This document shows positions 25,135 through 33,579 of a DNA stretch of 64,000 nucleotides, piece after piece. The notes beneath the pieces were generated by a model, which made no database searches, was not told the DNA's origin, and saw nothing but the letters and a program-made list of their open reading frames with translations. The translations under genes and the position numbers were made by a program. The stretch is from JBICHN01 sp043101845. Lineage in GTDB: Bacteria; Planctomycetota; Phycisphaerae; Phycisphaerales; UBA5793. Within the stretch, counting starts at the first letter, position 1; every line of letters begins with the position of its first letter. Location of the stretch: contig JBICHN010000002.1 in assembly GCA_043101845.1 (NCBI GenBank), positions 620,001-684,000 on the forward strand, in the 5' to 3' direction.

Positions 25135-26343
25135 ATGGCCGAATCGGCGTCCACGACCGTATGCCCGTATTGCGGTGAACGATCCTCGGGTGATCGATGT
25201 GACGCGTGCGGTGGCCACTTCGACGAGTTGAGCCGGCAGGCGACCCAGAATCAGATGGGCGCCTGGTTCGTCCGCGACGCGGAACAGCCGTTTCTTCCCG
25301 GCTGCAGTTACGAGACGCTCGTGAAGCTCGTACGACGGGGCAAGATCAATCATGAGACGATCGTTCGCGGTCCCACGACACGACAGTTCTGGATGCTCGC
25401 AGGCGAGGCGCCGGGTGTCGCTCATCTCCTGGGAGTCTGCCACCGCTGCGACCAGGCGGTCGCGCCGACCGACGTCTGTTGCGAATACTGCGGGGCTCCA
25501 TTCTCAGGAATGTCGCGCCGGAATGAGCTTGGCCTCGCTCCCGCGATGAACACCGAAGCCATCGCGGCGACAAAGGCGCAGTCCACGCGTCTTGCCCGTG
25601 ACTCCGCCGGCTCCGTAGGACGCGATCGACTTGCCGCGCTCGTGGCTGAACGACGCCTGCGTGAGCAGGGGTCGAGCGGCGCCCGCGCCCGCGCGTCGGT
25701 GACGAATGGCGGCGGCGCCGCCCCTCCGGCGGGGGTGAACGCGAAGAATCCAACGCGCGTAACGGACGAAGCGGGGTTCGTGGAGCGCATCCGGCGTCTT
25801 CGTCGCGTCGTCGGAGCGCTCGCGATCCTGAATGTGTTCATTCTCGTCGGCGTCATCGCCGTGGCCGTGACCTCGCCGTCGTGGCTTCCGAGTCGGGACG
25901 CCGAATCACTATCGACACCGGAGACGGCGTCGGGTGTCGATGACGGATCAATCTCTGTTCTCCCCCCCATCACTGAAGACGCTGAAGATCGAATCGGTTC
26001 GGACGACGAATCGAACGACACGCCGCCGCCAGACGGCGCGGGAACCGTTGAGAATTCAACGACGCCGGAACAAGCGTCCTCCGAGCCGAAGGCGCCGGAT
26101 CTGGACAAGGCGCAGACGAAAGATCCGACCTGGAAGGATGTGTTCGACGAGGCGATCGCGCTGGCCCGCAGCGATCACGCCGACGATGTCGAGCGGGCGC
26201 TCCAACTCCTCCTCGGTCTGCGTGACTCCCTGGCGGAAGTCGATCGACCGGATGATCTCGAACCCATGATTGATCTCACCCGGCGGCGACTGACCCGTCT
26301 GCGCCTCGATGAGGTGTTCGGCGATGATGGAGATGGCGGGTAA
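25135..26343 (+). CDS. Zinc-ribbon/GYF-like domain protein with one membrane helix
   Basis: The 402-residue protein begins with a zinc ribbon (CPYCGERSSGDRCDACGG, about 10-27). A segment with GYF_2 features follows (GAWFVRDAEQPFLPGCSYETL to TRQFWMLAGE, about 42-92), then a second ribbon (CHRCDQ and CCEYCGAP, about 101-122). A basic and glycine-rich linker leads to one helix (VGALAILNVFILVGVIAVAV, about 226-245). An acidic Pro/Glu linker and a helical C-terminal domain of about 80 residues complete it. The N-terminal half should be cytoplasmic. GYF-like domains bind proline-rich peptides, so an adaptor role is possible but not shown. Confidence 0.75.
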   Translation: MAESASTTVCPYCGERSSGDRCDACGGHFDELSRQATQNQMGAWFVRDAEQPFLPGCSYETLVKLVRRGKINHETIVRGPTTRQFWMLAGEAPGVAHLLGVCHRCDQAVAPTDVCCEYCGAPFSGMSRRNELGLAPAMNTEAIAATKAQSTRLARDSAGSVGRDRLAALVAERRLREQGSSGARARASVTNGGGAAPPAGVNAKNPTRVTDEAGFVERIRRLRRVVGALAILNVFILVGVIAVAVTSPSWLPSRDAESLSTPETASGVDDGSISVLPPITEDAEDRIGSDDESNDTPPPDGAGTVENSTTPEQASSEPKAPDLDKAQTKDPTWKDVFDEAIALARSDHADDVERALQLLLGLRDSLAEVDRPDDLEPMIDLTRRRLTRLRLDEVFGDDGDGG

Positions 26344-26349
26344 CTTAAG

Positions 26350-26377
26350 CTGACCTTTCGCGCGGATCGGGTATGCT
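26350..26377 (+). promoter_or_regulatory. Possible promoter of the membrane-protein gene at 26444
   Basis: CTGACC (26350-26355) and TATGCT (26372-26377) are spaced by 16 bases and resemble a sigma-70 -35/-10 pair. The next gene starts 66 bases downstream. TATGCT- or TATGAT-type boxes also stand before the genes at 16826, 20783 and 46715 (the last on the minus strand). This is a visual match only. Confidence 0.35.
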
Positions 26378-26443
26378 GTGATGGAATGCTCATTCGAGCA
26401 CGCCGAGTTTCGAGCAGACTGTCAATGAGACGCCGGATCAGCC

Positions 26444-27463
26444 ATGAACGCCCCTGAAGTGGAAACGCGAGATCGGAGCGGCTCACCTGCGGCTTCCAAC
26501 ACGCGTGACCGCCGCCGACCTGCGGAGCCACCGACCCGCGTCGTCCTCATGCGGCAGAGCGTTCAGTCAAGTGAAGCAGGCGAAGTGACGGCGCTCGAGC
26601 GGGATCTCTCGACCGTCGCCACGCTCACCCGCTGGGCCCAGGGGACGATCTGGGGTCTCAGTGTGCTGCTCGCCGTGTTCCTCGCCGGCCTCATCGGATT
26701 TCGGAACGGCTTTCTCGAACTCGTTGGAATTCCGGAGTTGCAGCAGTCCGCACTCGAATGCATGGCGAGTGGCGTTCGTCTCGTCGTCGAAGCGCCGGGT
26801 CGAGTCTTCTCGGCAGGGATTGATGATGCGACGCCCTGGCTCGTCGCGCTTGGACTCGTCGTGGCGGGCGGTGGCGCCGTCTCGATCGTCGTGCTCTCGG
26901 AAGATCGACGAGAGGAGTCGGGTCCCGTCGGACAAACGATCGCGGGTCTCGGCGCCGTGCTTATCGGGGTGGTGAGCGCGGGGATGGTGGCGTGGACGAT
27001 ATCGCGCGGACAGGCGTTCTTTGCCGCGCCGCTACCGTGGTCGGGAGTCGAGATCGGCGGCTGGCTCGTCTCCCATCGAGTGGCGGCCGGCGTTGATCTC
27101 ATCGCCGTGGTCGCGGCCGCGCTCTGGTTCGTCGCCGCCCTGCGACTCCGCACCTTTGTCTGGTTGCGCGTTTTGACGATCGCAATCGCCGCGTCGGCGC
27201 TCGTGACGACCTACGCCGGGAGCGCCATGTCGAACGGCGCACTCAGTGAACTCGAGCGGCTACGCACACTCGTGCGAACCGACGGCGCCGAGGAGGCGCA
27301 GGCTCCAGTCCTGCTCATTGGTCACACGCAGTCCCATCTCGTCGTCGCGCCGGGTGGTGGGGAGGAAGCACGATTCGTCAGCCCGTCTGACGGCATGACG
27401 GCGACCGGCCGCCGAAGCATCATCGACCAGATTCGGCTCACGACTCCCGAAGCCCAACCCTGA
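26444..27463 (+). CDS. Hypothetical membrane protein
   Basis: The 339-residue protein has a hydrophilic N-terminus of about 65 residues. Roughly six membrane helices lie between 66 and 265 (for example WGLSVLLAVFLAGLIGF and LIAVVAAALWFVAALRL). A soluble C-terminal tail of about 70 residues ends in IIDQIRLTTPE. No enzyme motif or known family could be named. It follows the zinc-ribbon/GYF-like gene on the same strand after 100 bases, with its own possible promoter, and converges on dapA. Confidence 0.65.
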   Translation: MNAPEVETRDRSGSPAASNTRDRRRPAEPPTRVVLMRQSVQSSEAGEVTALERDLSTVATLTRWAQGTIWGLSVLLAVFLAGLIGFRNGFLELVGIPELQQSALECMASGVRLVVEAPGRVFSAGIDDATPWLVALGLVVAGGGAVSIVVLSEDRREESGPVGQTIAGLGAVLIGVVSAGMVAWTISRGQAFFAAPLPWSGVEIGGWLVSHRVAAGVDLIAVVAAALWFVAALRLRTFVWLRVLTIAIAASALVTTYAGSAMSNGALSELERLRTLVRTDGAEEAQAPVLLIGHTQSHLVVAPGGGEEARFVSPSDGMTATGRRSIIDQIRLTTPEAQP

Positions 27464-27478
27464 AGAGAACAGCGTGGC

Positions 27479-28366
27479 TTACGCGGTCGCGGTCAGTCCA
27501 GCGGCGTCGAGCAACTGTCGCACCGCCTTGCTCACCTCGTCCGACGGTTCGCACAGCGGCAGTCGCAGGACGCCGGTGTCGGACCCGAGCGTCTTGAGCG
27601 CCGCTTTGATCGGAATCGGATTCGTGTCAAGGCTGAGCAAGCCGCGGGCAAGGTTGAACAGGTCGAAATGAAGCTCGCGGGCGGTCTGCCAGTCACCGGC
27701 GTTGAACGCGTCGCACAGGTTCTGCACGCGCGCCGGCACGAGGTTCGACAACACGCTGACCACGCCAACGCCACCCACACTCGCGAAGGGAAGCGTGAGC
27801 GAATCGTCGCCGGAAAGGAGTGTGATGTCGCAGCGATCAAGGATCTCGCTCGCCGAGTCGAGAGATCCCGTCGCCTCCTTGATCGCCTGGATATGCGGAT
27901 GCTTCGCGACCCGCGCGACGGTCGCGGGCGTAATGGTCACTCCCGATCGACCGGGCACATTGTAGAGCATGATCGGAAGATCGACGGCCTCCGCGACCGC
28001 CATGAAGTGGCGATAGAGCCCTTCCTGGCCCGGCTTGTTGTAATACGGACTCACCACGAGTCCGGCGTCGGCCCCGCACTCCCGGGCGTGCGTCTGCGCT
28101 TCGATCGTCTTCTGGGTGGAATTCGATCCCACACCCGCGATGACCTGAAGCCCGAGCGCATGTCCCCGTTCGACGACGCGCTCGACGACCGATCGGCGTT
28201 CGTCTTCGGACAGAGTGGGCGTTTCCCCCGTCGTGCCGCATGGGACTACGCCGGTGACCCGCCCGTCGGCCTGACCCTGCAGGTTCGCGTCGAGTCGATC
28301 GAAGTCGATCGCGCCGTCGGAGGTGAACGGCGTAATGAGCGCCGTATAACAACCGGAGAATTCCAT
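27479..28366 (-). CDS. dapA: 4-hydroxy-tetrahydrodipicolinate synthase
   Basis: The 295-residue enzyme condenses pyruvate with aspartate semialdehyde in the diaminopimelate/lysine route. The Schiff-base lysine is K163 (AIKEATG). The catalytic Y135 is in LYNVPGRSG, and GTTGETPTLS supplies T45-T46. Length and motif order are normal for bacterial DapA. AAGGAG stands eight bases before ATG 28366. It lies 62 bases downstream of pdxJ on the same strand and could share its transcript. The active-site set is complete. Confidence 0.96.
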   Translation of the reverse strand: MEFSGCYTALITPFTSDGAIDFDRLDANLQGQADGRVTGVVPCGTTGETPTLSEDERRSVVERVVERGHALGLQVIAGVGSNSTQKTIEAQTHARECGADAGLVVSPYYNKPGQEGLYRHFMAVAEAVDLPIMLYNVPGRSGVTITPATVARVAKHPHIQAIKEATGSLDSASEILDRCDITLLSGDDSLTLPFASVGGVGVVSVLSNLVPARVQNLCDAFNAGDWQTARELHFDLFNLARGLLSLDTNPIPIKAALKTLGSDTGVLRLPLCEPSDEVSKAVRQLLDAAGLTATA

Positions 28367-28428
28367 GATGCGCTCCTTGCGCGAATCGACGGTCGCGATT
28401 CGTTCATCATGATATCGAGCATGGTCGC

Positions 28429-29187
28429 TCAGTCGCTCGTACGCGCGGCGGCGATCATGAGTCCCTTCATTTCCCGCACCGCCTCGCGCATACCGACGAA
28501 AATGGCCCGACTCACGATGCTGTGCCCGATGTGAAGTTCATTCACGCCCGGGAGCGAGGCGATCGGTCCCACGTTCATGTAGTTCAGCCCATGTCCTGCG
28601 TTGAACTGCATGCCGCTCTCGAGAATTCGTCGTCCAGAATCTCGAACGCGATCAAGTTCGGTCTGAACCGCGGGATGACTCGGATCGCGATATTTGGCGA
28701 ACGCCTCGGCGTAGGGGCCGGTATGGATCTCGCAGACCTCGAATCCGACCGCTCTCGCCGCATCGATCTGCGTCGGATCAGCGTTGATGAAGGCGCTCGT
28801 GCGGATGCCGTGGTCCTTGAACTGACTCACGATCCGCGTGAGACGGTTGCGCTGTCCCGCGACTTCGAGTCCGCCTTCGGTGGTCACTTCTTCGCGACGC
28901 TCGGGAACGAGCATCGCCATCTCCGGCTTGATCCGGCAGGCGAAGGCGACGATTGCGTCGACGGCGGCGAGTTCGAAGTTCATCTGCGTCTGGACGACCG
29001 AGCGGAGCCGCTCGATGTCGTGGTCCTGCATATGCCGGCGATCTTCACGCAGGTGAAAGGTGATGCCGTCGGCGCCGCCGAGCTGCGCTTCGATCGCGGC
29101 CCAGACCGGATCGGGCTCCACCCCACGCCGCGCCTGGCGGACCGTGGCGACATGATCGATGTTGACGCCGAGTTCAATCACGCGCAC
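28429..29187 (-). CDS. pdxJ: Pyridoxine 5'-phosphate synthase
   Basis: The 252-residue enzyme makes pyridoxine 5'-phosphate from aminoacetone phosphate and deoxyxylulose phosphate. Conserved blocks are VNIDHVATVRQARR, FHLREDRRHMQD, FNAGHGLNYMNV and LHIGHSIVSRAIF, which include the catalytic histidines and glutamate. The start is GTG 29187, since the conserved protein begins with about five residues before GVNIDH. It therefore indicates the DXP-dependent vitamin B6 route in this organism. It is divergent from phoU and upstream of dapA. Confidence 0.95.
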   Translation of the reverse strand: MRVIELGVNIDHVATVRQARRGVEPDPVWAAIEAQLGGADGITFHLREDRRHMQDHDIERLRSVVQTQMNFELAAVDAIVAFACRIKPEMAMLVPERREEVTTEGGLEVAGQRNRLTRIVSQFKDHGIRTSAFINADPTQIDAARAVGFEVCEIHTGPYAEAFAKYRDPSHPAVQTELDRVRDSGRRILESGMQFNAGHGLNYMNVGPIASLPGVNELHIGHSIVSRAIFVGMREAVREMKGLMIAAARTSD

Positions 29188-29328
29188 AAGCTAGCCGGTC
29201 ATCGGCGGTCCGACAAGACCGGGGGCCGCCGCGATCGCACGAAAACGAGTGCAGGCCGTCATTTGCCACGCGCGCGGAGCGAGACATAATCTCGCAGTGT
29301 CATGCGCGTTCCGACAAGGCGGTGAGCC

Positions 29329-30009
29329 ATGGGCGACGAGTTTCGCCTTCGATTGCAGCAGCTTCACCACGATCTCGTCCAGCAGGGCCAGCGGGTCGAA
29401 GCGGTCGTGGAGCGCGCCTTTCAATCGGTCTTCGACTCCGACGAAGCCCGTGCCCGATCGGTCGTCGCCGCGGATGATGTGATCGACCGGGTCGATGTCG
29501 AAATCGAGCGGGCCGCGGTGAAGCTGCTCGGGCTCGAGGAGAAGAATCCGGCCCAGCTTCGACTCGTGCTCACGATCGTCAAGGTGAACAACGAACTCGA
29601 GCGCGTGGCCGACCTCGCCGTCGATGTCGTCGAACAACTCGTTTTCACCCGCGATCTGCACAGCCGCTTCCCCGCCTCGCTGCGAGTCATGGCGAACAGT
29701 GTCATCGGCATGATTCGAGACGCCGACCGCGCGCTGCGCGGACTCGATATCGAGGCCGCCCGCAGCGTGCTGACGCGCGACGACCTCGTGGACGAATTCA
29801 AGCGTTCGATTCTGCGCGAGGTACAGGAGCGGCTCGCGGCGAACGAAGTTGATGTCGACTTCGCGACCGCAGTCTGGATGATTGCGATCGCTGCGGAGCG
29901 CATGGCCGATCACACGACGAACATCTGCGAACAGGTCATTTATGTGGAGACCGGCCAGATCGTGCGGCACTCGGCGGAAGGCTGGTCGGAGCCGATGTCG
30001 ATCGAATGA
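29329..30009 (+). CDS. phoU: PhoU-like phosphate regulatory protein
   Basis: The 226 residues form two three-helix bundles. The metal-cluster motifs are VNNELERVADLAVDVVE in the first and AAERMADHTTNICEQVIY in the second. PhoU links the Pst transporter to the PhoR kinase and stops transport signalling when phosphate is plentiful. No pst, phoB or phoR gene is in the window, so this is an isolated copy. The following UDP-sugar enzyme gene is 47 bases away on the same strand. A CATAAT box at 29285 may be its -10 element. Confidence 0.92.
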   Translation: MGDEFRLRLQQLHHDLVQQGQRVEAVVERAFQSVFDSDEARARSVVAADDVIDRVDVEIERAAVKLLGLEEKNPAQLRLVLTIVKVNNELERVADLAVDVVEQLVFTRDLHSRFPASLRVMANSVIGMIRDADRALRGLDIEAARSVLTRDDLVDEFKRSILREVQERLAANEVDVDFATAVWMIAIAAERMADHTTNICEQVIYVETGQIVRHSAEGWSEPMSIE

Positions 30010-30056
30010 ATCGCGCCTGAGTGAATCGAATATCGACGCAAAGAAGGGGAGGCGTC

Positions 30057-31490
30057 ATGGCCAGGGTGGACGAGGTTCGCGACCGACTCGAGCGCGCCGA
30101 TCAAGCGCATCTGTTGCGCTTCTATGAAGAACTGTCGGAGCCACAACGCGCGCAACTCCTCGACGACATTGACTCGATCGATCTCGAGCGCGTGCCGGAC
30201 TGGGTCGATCGCTTCGTCAAGACGAAGCCGGAATTCGACCTCCCCCGAGACATTGACCCGCCCCTCTGGTATCCCCGCGACCCGGGGGACAAGCGTCGCC
30301 CGTACGACGCGGAGGCGTACTGGCGTCGTGGCGAGGAACTCATCGGCGCCGGTCAGGTCGCGGCGTTCTGCGTCGCCGGCGGCCAGGGGACCCGCCTCGG
30401 GTGGGACGGACCAAAAGGGGCCTTCCCGGCGACGCCGGTGACGCGCAAGCCCCTGTTCCAGGTCTTTTCGGAATTCATTCGGTCCGCGGCGCGACGATAC
30501 CAGGTCACCATTCCGTTCTATGTCATGACGAGTCCGTTGAATCACGACGACACGATTCGTTTCTTCGAGCGACACGAATTCTTCGGGCTCGACTCGGAGA
30601 GCGTCATGTTCTTTTCGCAGGGCGTAATGCCGAGCTTCGACCGGGAGACCGGGCGGATTCTGCTCGCCGACAAGCACCGGGTCGCGGTGAACCCGGACGG
30701 ACATGGTGGATCACTCAAAGCTCTCTGGGAGCGCGGGGCCCTCGCGGACATGCGCCAGCGCGGGATTCGTCATATCAGCTACATTCAAGTGGACAATCCA
30801 CTTGTGCGTGTCCTCGATCCGCTGTTCATCGGACTTCATGCGACCGCTCCCGATTCGTCCGCCGAGATGTCAAGCAAGATGGTCTGGAAGGCGGGCCCCA
30901 CGGAGAAGGTGGGCAACTTCTGTCGCGTTCGAGGTCGTACTACGGTGATCGAGTACTCTGACTTGCCCGACGAACTCGCTCAACGACGGGACGCGAACGG
31001 CGATCTGGTGTTCTGCGCCGGGTCGATCGCGATTCATCTGCTCGGGGTGGACTTCGTCGAGCGATTGAACACCGGAGCCGAGGGGTTTGCGCTGCCGTTC
31101 CATCGCGCGGATAAGAAAGTCGCCCATATTGATCTCGAATCCGGCGAGCGAATCGAGCCGGAGGAGCCGAACGCGGTCAAACTCGAGACGTTCGTTTTCG
31201 ATGCGCTTCCACTGTGTGAACATTCTCTCATTCTCGAGTCGTCGCGCGAGGAAGAATTCGCGCCGATCAAGAACGCTTCGGGAGTTGACAGCGCCGAATC
31301 GAGTCGTGAATTGCAGTGTGAACGCGCGGCGCGATGGTTGGAGGCGGCGGGAACGGAGGTTCCCCGACGCGACGACGGGACACTCGACGCCTGCATTGAA
31401 ATCAGCGCCGACACGGCGCTGTATCCTGACGATGTGCGCGCCGGTGGAAGCCCGAACGCAATCAAACGCGGCGCCGAACTCGTTCTCTGA
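30057..31490 (+). CDS. UDPGP-family UDP-sugar pyrophosphorylase (eukaryotic UAP1-like)
   Basis: ATG 30057 follows AGGGGAGG, giving 477 residues. The UDPGP fold is shown by CVAGGQGTRLGWDGPKG (about 106-121), FYVMTSPLNHDDT, the PDGHGGSLKAL uridine loop, ISYIQVDNPLVRVLDP, and MSSKMVWKAGPTEKVGNFC. These match the eukaryotic-type UDP-N-acetylhexosamine pyrophosphorylases (AGX/UAP1) and not bacterial GlmU or GalU. The reaction is UTP plus a sugar-1-phosphate giving a UDP-sugar; the sugar, probably GlcNAc or GalNAc phosphate, is inferred. It may be co-transcribed with phoU. Confidence 0.88.
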   Translation: MARVDEVRDRLERADQAHLLRFYEELSEPQRAQLLDDIDSIDLERVPDWVDRFVKTKPEFDLPRDIDPPLWYPRDPGDKRRPYDAEAYWRRGEELIGAGQVAAFCVAGGQGTRLGWDGPKGAFPATPVTRKPLFQVFSEFIRSAARRYQVTIPFYVMTSPLNHDDTIRFFERHEFFGLDSESVMFFSQGVMPSFDRETGRILLADKHRVAVNPDGHGGSLKALWERGALADMRQRGIRHISYIQVDNPLVRVLDPLFIGLHATAPDSSAEMSSKMVWKAGPTEKVGNFCRVRGRTTVIEYSDLPDELAQRRDANGDLVFCAGSIAIHLLGVDFVERLNTGAEGFALPFHRADKKVAHIDLESGERIEPEEPNAVKLETFVFDALPLCEHSLILESSREEEFAPIKNASGVDSAESSRELQCERAARWLEAAGTEVPRRDDGTLDACIEISADTALYPDDVRAGGSPNAIKRGAELVL

Positions 31491-31868
31491 TGCGCGGACT
31501 TGTCCGAAATGGGGATTCTGTCCCGAACGATGTGATTGCGCCTTGCCACCTCTTCGGCGCGCGATATCTTTGACTCGCGTTCGCGCAAAAGCGCGGCGCG
31601 ATCGGACGGATCGCCGGGTGGGAGGAAACCGATCGGCTCGCCACGCCGCGAGTGGATCACCCCGAACAAATCCGTTCAGATAATCGACTGCGACCGCATC
31701 CAGGGACCGATGTGCGGCAGTCGGCTTGAGTTGCGCAGTCGCCGACTTCGACGGACCGATTTCGGCGGCACGGCTTGGGGTGCGCATTGGTTTCGGTCCG
31801 GAAGCAGAGCGCGTTGCGCCGGTCAGGTCGGACTGGTTCGACTCGCGCGACGATCAAAGGGGTCAAGG
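31491..31868. other. Intergenic region after the UDP-sugar enzyme
   Basis: No convincing gene, hairpin or promoter pair was seen in these 378 bases. Short open frames on both strands are rich in Arg and Ser and look like shadow frames. Confidence 0.45.
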
Positions 31869-32222
31869 ATGACACAGCCAGTGAACCAGACAACTCGTAA
31901 CTCCGTTTCGCCGCGTGATCGCGCCTCCGGTCCCGTTCGGGCGACCGAGGTGATGGCGCCCGTTGCGGCCACCGACGCGAGCCGCCCCGCCACCGCGAAG
32001 CCAGAATTGAACGAAAAGCCCAGAGCGGCGGGCGTCCACTCGTCGACCACGGCGGCCATGGCGGCCTTTCGAGCCGCGCGTCGACGCATGCAGGGAAACG
32101 GTGAGTCAGATTCCGTGGTCGACGACATCATCAATTTCGATTCGCGTCGGAGCCGTTCACTTCTCCAGGATGTCGCCCGGGCTGAGTCCTCGCCCGACGC
32201 CCGCTCTTCCGACGAGGATTGA
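31869..32222 (+). CDS. Small hypothetical hydrophilic protein
   Basis: ATG 31869 gives 117 residues with no membrane helix. The N-terminal two thirds is low complexity, rich in Ala, Thr, Pro and Ser. The C-terminal part has AMAAFRAARRRMQGNGES and VVDDIINFDSRRSRSLLQDVARAE, which could form short helices. I recognise no family. A large imperfect hairpin begins 15 bases after the stop, which fits the end of a transcription unit. The frame could be extended upstream, but the earlier residues look non-coding. Confidence 0.45.
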   Translation: MTQPVNQTTRNSVSPRDRASGPVRATEVMAPVAATDASRPATAKPELNEKPRAAGVHSSTTAAMAAFRAARRRMQGNGESDSVVDDIINFDSRRSRSLLQDVARAESSPDARSSDED

Positions 32223-32236
32223 CGATTGCGCCTGCT

Positions 32237-32291
32237 GACACCCGTTTGACCAGGCGGCGCCGGAGGGGACGCCGCCGGTCAACGGGGTGTC
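32237..32291 (+). repeat. Long imperfect inverted repeat after the small gene
   Basis: The arms 32237-32259 and 32270-32291 pair over about 21 positions with two single-base bulges, around a 10-base loop. There is no T tract. It is probably a transcript-end hairpin for the gene ending at 32222, either a terminator or a 3' stabiliser. Confidence 0.5.
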
Positions 32292-32462
32292 GGGGCCATG
32301 ATTCTCGGACGCGAACACCCTTTGCAGGAATCAGTTGCATCAGTTCCAGTCCCTCGATTAGACTGTCGGCGATCAGGGATCCACGCCGCCTGAGCTGGTT
32401 CGGGCGTCGCCGATGTTCGTCTCCGCGTTCAACGGTGCGCGTGTCGGGAGGACTCAACGCGA

Positions 32463-33431
32463 ATGCGCCAATCGAACTCGTTTCTTCGAACGCGCACTTA
32501 TGGCGCCCTTGCGCCGCTGCTCGCCGGAATGGTCTCGGCGGCGCCGGTCGAGCGTCCGATGACCCCGGCGATCGCCGCTCAGCGGATCGAGATCGTCTCA
32601 TCTCCCCTCGGCTACGGGGACCCGGTCTACGACAACACCGAGAATTTCTGGCTTCGGGTGTATGCGCCGGGCGCCGCGTTCGTCGAGGTCGCCGATGATG
32701 TACACCTGGAGCGCGAAGCCGACCTCGTGTCGATCCAGTTCGCGTACTACATCATCTTCGACTTCGGCTCGTTCGACGCCACCATCAATGTCTGGACGAA
32801 TGACGAGGACAACTCGATCTACCCGGGCGCCGGCGCCGAACTCATCGCGAGCTATTCGGTACCCGATCTTCCGAAGTCTCCGTTCGCGCTCGTCGAAGTC
32901 CGGTTCGATCTTCCTGAGCGCCTGCGGGTGGACGAAGATCTATGGCTGGGCGTGTCCTTCAGCGATCCCGATGTCTACACCGCCTTATGCGATCCCCCGG
33001 TCGTCGGATGGAGTGACGATCTCTTTTCGCTCAATCCTCCGGGCGGACTCTTCTACTTCGGCGGCGACCCCGCGGCTCGATTCTGGTGGGGCGCTTATGC
33101 CGACGCGGAGGATGTGCTCTATCTCGACCCGCCTGTGCCCGGACGCGCGGGCGCCATGAACACCTTCTTCGCCACCGGCGCCGAGCCCGGCGACCTGGTC
33201 TACTTCCTCTATGGCATGCGGGCCGGGGAATCGGAAGTGCCCGAGTGCGACGAGATCTTCGTGAATCTCGATCGCCCCGTGATCTTCGGTACGGCCGTCG
33301 CGGACAGCGAGGGTGAGGCGATCGTTCAAGCTCGCGTGCCCGCGTCGGCGCGTGGACGCGAGGTCCTGCTTCAAGTCGTCGATCACGAGGCGTGCCGGGT
33401 GAGCAATGTGCAGAGCGTCTCGTTTGAGTGA
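32463..33431 (+). CDS. Secreted protein with a Planctomycete-style C-terminal module
   Basis: The 322-residue protein has a weak N-terminal signal (TYGALAPLLAGMVSAAP). A beta-rich domain follows (about 40-235) with GYGDPVYDNTENFWLRVYAPGA, RFDLPERLRVDEDLWLGVSFSDP and LFYFGGDPAARFWWGAYAD, resembling carbohydrate-binding or lectin-like sandwiches found in exported Planctomycetota proteins. The last 95 residues form a module with paired cysteines, VPASARGREVLLQVVDHEAC and SNVQS. The same module ends the protein at 60010-61272. Function is unknown; an extracellular location is likely. Confidence 0.7.
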   Translation: MRQSNSFLRTRTYGALAPLLAGMVSAAPVERPMTPAIAAQRIEIVSSPLGYGDPVYDNTENFWLRVYAPGAAFVEVADDVHLEREADLVSIQFAYYIIFDFGSFDATINVWTNDEDNSIYPGAGAELIASYSVPDLPKSPFALVEVRFDLPERLRVDEDLWLGVSFSDPDVYTALCDPPVVGWSDDLFSLNPPGGLFYFGGDPAARFWWGAYADAEDVLYLDPPVPGRAGAMNTFFATGAEPGDLVYFLYGMRAGESEVPECDEIFVNLDRPVIFGTAVADSEGEAIVQARVPASARGREVLLQVVDHEACRVSNVQSVSFE

Positions 33432-33579
33432 CGCGCAAACAGAGCCCGCATCGTGTAGCATGAACGCGGAGTCATCCGGAACGGTCCTTTCATCCTGGCG
33501 TTGAGTGCGCGCGTCACCCGATCTGGTGGACGAGTCCGATGACGCGTTCGCATGAGCTTCGGAGTCGCCGCGGCCGTAC

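Noticed and set aside
29191..29970. Minus-strand open frame of 259 codons opposite phoU
   Set aside because: The plus strand encodes a full PhoU with both metal-cluster motifs; the reverse frame has none.
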